From assembly GCA_007120055.1 (NCBI GenBank), contig SKOL01000117.1, forward strand, positions 1 through 6,836: a stretch of 6,836 bases of DNA, given 5' to 3'. Origin of the DNA: Anaerobacillus sp. (GTDB taxonomy: Bacteria; Bacillota; Bacilli; Bacillales_H; Anaerobacillaceae). Below, piece after piece: positions 5,297 to 6,836 of the stretch; positions within the stretch are counted from its first letter, which is position 1, and each line of letters opens with the position of its first letter. The translations under genes and the position numbers were made by a program. The notes under the pieces were generated by a model, which had not been told where the DNA came from, searched no databases, and worked only from the letters and a program-made list of their open reading frames with translations.

Positions 5297-6571
5297 CTAC
5301 GCTTTTTTTGTATGGCTCCACTCGTAAATAAACTTCGCCATCACTTTTGTAAATTCAACTACTTGATCAACCGACACTTTTTCATTAACAGCATGAGCGT
5401 TATTTAAATCACCAGGGCCATAAATCACAGTTGGAATTCCAGCATCCGCTAACCAACCTCCATCAGTGACCGTTGTCGAGACATCGACGACAGCGTTCTT
5501 TTTAACAACAGCTTCATGCGTATTTACTAACATTTGTACTGCTTCATGATTTGGATCAACTTCAAGAGACGGAAAGATTTCGCCGCGGTCTTCAATCATC
5601 GAGGTACCTCCCCATTCAAAAGTCGGTGGATTTTCTCTTAACCACGGATCTCCTTTAGCTACATTTAAAATGTGCTCTTCAATTTCCTTTGCGACTTGTT
5701 CATATGACTCGTTCGGATAATAGTGAACTGTGATCCAAAGCTTACATTCATCGGCGATAAACGCAGCGTGTCTCCCACCTTCAATGACGGCTGGATTAAT
5801 CGTGTTTGTGCCTGGTAAATACCCTGGGTAACTTTTCGTAACGGCCCAATGGCGCTCTAAATCTTGTAGTCCACTAACTACCTTCATCATCTTTTCAATC
5901 GCACTTGCACCGAACAGCTTGCCGCCCGCATGAATCATATTTCTTCTTGTAGCATCATGGTGGGTTTGTTTACTTTTAACGGTAATCCACCCTGTAATAA
6001 CACCGCCTTGTCCTTGAATATGTAAATCGCTCGTATCAACGACAACGGCAAAGTCTGCTTTATAACCACGCGTACAACATTGTAGTGTGCCAGCCTCGCC
6101 CACTTCTTCACCGATCACCGATTGGAAAATGACATCTCCGGGTAGTTCAATTCCATTTTCACGTAGAAGTTGAAGCGCAAATAATGATCCTGCCATTCCC
6201 GCTTTCATATCTGCGGCACCACGACCAACAATCTGTCCGTCCTTTATGAACGGAGTAAAAGGATCTGTTTCCCATTCCTCTCCTTTATTCACTTCGGCAA
6301 CATCGATGTGTCCATTAATGATCAGACTTTGATTTTTTTCGGAAGTAGTTCCTTTTAAAACGCCAACAACATTCGGGTCATTCGGATACACATCCCACAT
6401 ATCTACCGAAAACCCTAACCGCATTAAAAATTCGGCTACATACTGTTGCGCATCTTTCGTGTTTCGAGCTGGTGGTGCAGGAGTTTCGAATTCAATCAAT
6501 GTTTTTACTAAATCTGTAAGTTCCTCTTTACGAGTATCAACTTCTTGTAAAACATGTTGCAATTTTTCCAT
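5297..6571 (-). CDS. ylmB: YlmB, formylaminopyrimidine deformylase (M20 family)
   Basis: A 424-residue cytosolic metallohydrolase of the M20 / ArgE-DapE family. In the thiamin salvage route it removes the formyl group from N-formyl-4-amino-5-aminomethyl-2-methylpyrimidine, giving the TenA substrate. The two-metal site is complete: His88 and Asp90 in NGHIDV, bridging Asp121 in GRGAADMKAG, catalytic Glu155 and ligand Glu156 in IGEEVGEAG, Asp179 in VVDTSD, and His393 in NAHAVNE. The dimerisation (lid) domain is about 190-310. Length is normal for the family. ATG at 6571 follows AGAAAGG nine bases upstream. It is the first gene after the TPP riboswitch leader. Sequence alone could also suggest acetylornithine deacetylase or succinyl-diaminopimelate desuccinylase, but the riboswitch, tenA and thiXYZ context makes YlmB the better call. 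Confidence 0.9.
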   Translation of the reverse strand: MEKLQHVLQEVDTRKEELTDLVKTLIEFETPAPPARNTKDAQQYVAEFLMRLGFSVDMWDVYPNDPNVVGVLKGTTSEKNQSLIINGHIDVAEVNKGEEWETDPFTPFIKDGQIVGRGAADMKAGMAGSLFALQLLRENGIELPGDVIFQSVIGEEVGEAGTLQCCTRGYKADFAVVVDTSDLHIQGQGGVITGWITVKSKQTHHDATRRNMIHAGGKLFGASAIEKMMKVVSGLQDLERHWAVTKSYPGYLPGTNTINPAVIEGGRHAAFIADECKLWITVHYYPNESYEQVAKEIEEHILNVAKGDPWLRENPPTFEWGGTSMIEDRGEIFPSLEVDPNHEAVQMLVNTHEAVVKKNAVVDVSTTVTDGGWLADAGIPTVIYGPGDLNNAHAVNEKVSVDQVVEFTKVMAKFIYEWSHTKKA

Positions 6572-6658
6572 CCAATCCGACCTTTCTTTTCACTTGTCGT
6601 GTCACCGCTCGTTGGTTTCACCTTTTTCTTGACCTTTAGTAAACAAGTTTAGTTAAAA

Positions 6659-6680
6659 CGTCCTTGGGCCCTAAGAGACG
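6659..6680 (-). other. Second leader hairpin before ylmB
   Basis: On the minus strand CGTC-T-CTT pairs with AAG-GACG, seven bp with one bulged T, around a loop containing GGGCCC. TTTTAAC follows directly. It lies between the riboswitch terminator and the ylmB ribosome binding site. It resembles a weak terminator or an mRNA-stabilising hairpin. The rest of 6590-6710 shows only the palindrome AACAATTGTT (6684-6693). Confidence 0.35.
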
Positions 6681-6710
6681 AAAAACAATTGTTCTCATTT
6701 ACTTTTTAAC

Positions 6711-6746
6711 GTAATAAAACCACTTCCAAATAGGTAGAAGTGGTTT
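6711..6746 (-). terminator. Riboswitch terminator (expression platform)
   Basis: On the minus strand AAACCACTTC (6746-6737) pairs perfectly with GAAGTGGTTT (6726-6717), ten bp around a ten-base loop. A short T-rich run, TATTACGTT, follows from 6716. It lies about 65 bases downstream of the aptamer end and upstream of ylmB, where the transcription-termination platform of a Bacillus-type TPP riboswitch is expected. It should form when TPP is bound and stop transcription into ylmB. Confidence 0.75.
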
Positions 6747-6812
6747 AATAAGCAAAATATAGATATAGGTGGATATAAAGATTCCCCTATCAAGCTATAA
6801 TTTTACACTTCT
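6736..6812 (-). promoter_or_regulatory. Antiterminator pairing of the TPP riboswitch
   Basis: On the minus strand AGAAGTG (6812-6806), immediately after the aptamer's GGGA, is complementary to CACTTCT (6742-6736), the 5' arm of the terminator: seven bp, mutually exclusive with the terminator. A small stem (ATAGG with CCTAT) can fold in the sequence between. Without TPP this pairing would free transcription. The mechanism is inferred from base complementarity. Confidence 0.6.
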
Positions 6813-6836
6813 TCCCTACGCTAGTATGATCTAGAT
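6812..6836 (-). promoter_or_regulatory. TPP riboswitch (THI box), 3' end only
   Basis: The minus strand from the edge reads ATCTAGATCATACTAG, then CGTAGGGAA. This matches the highly conserved 3' part of the TPP aptamer (consensus GATCTGG.TAAT.CCAG followed by CGTAGGGAA). The CTGG/CCAG helix is replaced by CTAG/CTAG, a compensated change that keeps pairing. The 5' half, including the CTGAGA box and the promoter, lies beyond the right edge. It should repress the ylmB-tenA-thiZXY operon when thiamin pyrophosphate is plentiful. Confidence 0.88.

Noticed and set aside
6629..6657. Plus-strand promoter (TTGACC, 17 bases, GTTAAA)
   Set aside because: The -10 is poor and there is no plus-strand gene downstream in the window; it is probably chance.

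Overview
The window looks like chromosomal DNA from a low-GC Gram-positive of the Bacillaceae, probably an alkaliphilic or moderately halophilic Bacillus relative. The evidence is the strong purine-rich ribosome binding sites, the intrinsic terminators, a lipoprotein-type solute-binding protein, and a set of genes matching the thiamin-breakdown-product salvage operon first worked out in Bacillus halodurans. The genus is an inference from gene content, not something read directly.

The right two thirds (about 1855-6836) is one minus-strand unit. Its leader starts outside the window: only the last 25 nt or so of a TPP (THI-box) riboswitch aptamer lie inside the right edge. They are followed by a terminator hairpin whose 5' arm can instead pair with bases just after the aptamer. 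Transcription then runs ylmB, tenA, thiZ, thiX, thiY and ends at a 14-bp-stem terminator. The last four genes overlap by 4-8 bases. Together they encode an ABC importer for N-formyl-4-amino-5-aminomethyl-2-methylpyrimidine (ThiY lipoprotein, ThiX permease, ThiZ ATPase), the deformylase YlmB and the aminopyrimidine hydrolase TenA. The end product is HMP, the pyrimidine precursor of thiamin.

The left part holds one small plus-strand gene (412-675, a PCP_red-like or DUF2621-C-terminus-like protein of unknown function) with its own terminator at 797-833. Positions 1-372 are a divergent intergenic region; a ribosome binding site at 7-12 on the minus strand suggests another gene starts just beyond the left edge.

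The plus-strand gene and the thi operon converge, and about 1 kb between their terminators carries no credible gene. It is filled by two tandem repeat families. The first is a 13-unit array with a period of 51 bp (919 to about 1567) built from partly palindromic units, with perfect hairpins at both ends. The second is a much more decayed set of three units with a 52-bp period (1589-1744). I do not recognise either family. This intergenic array is the least explained part of the window.
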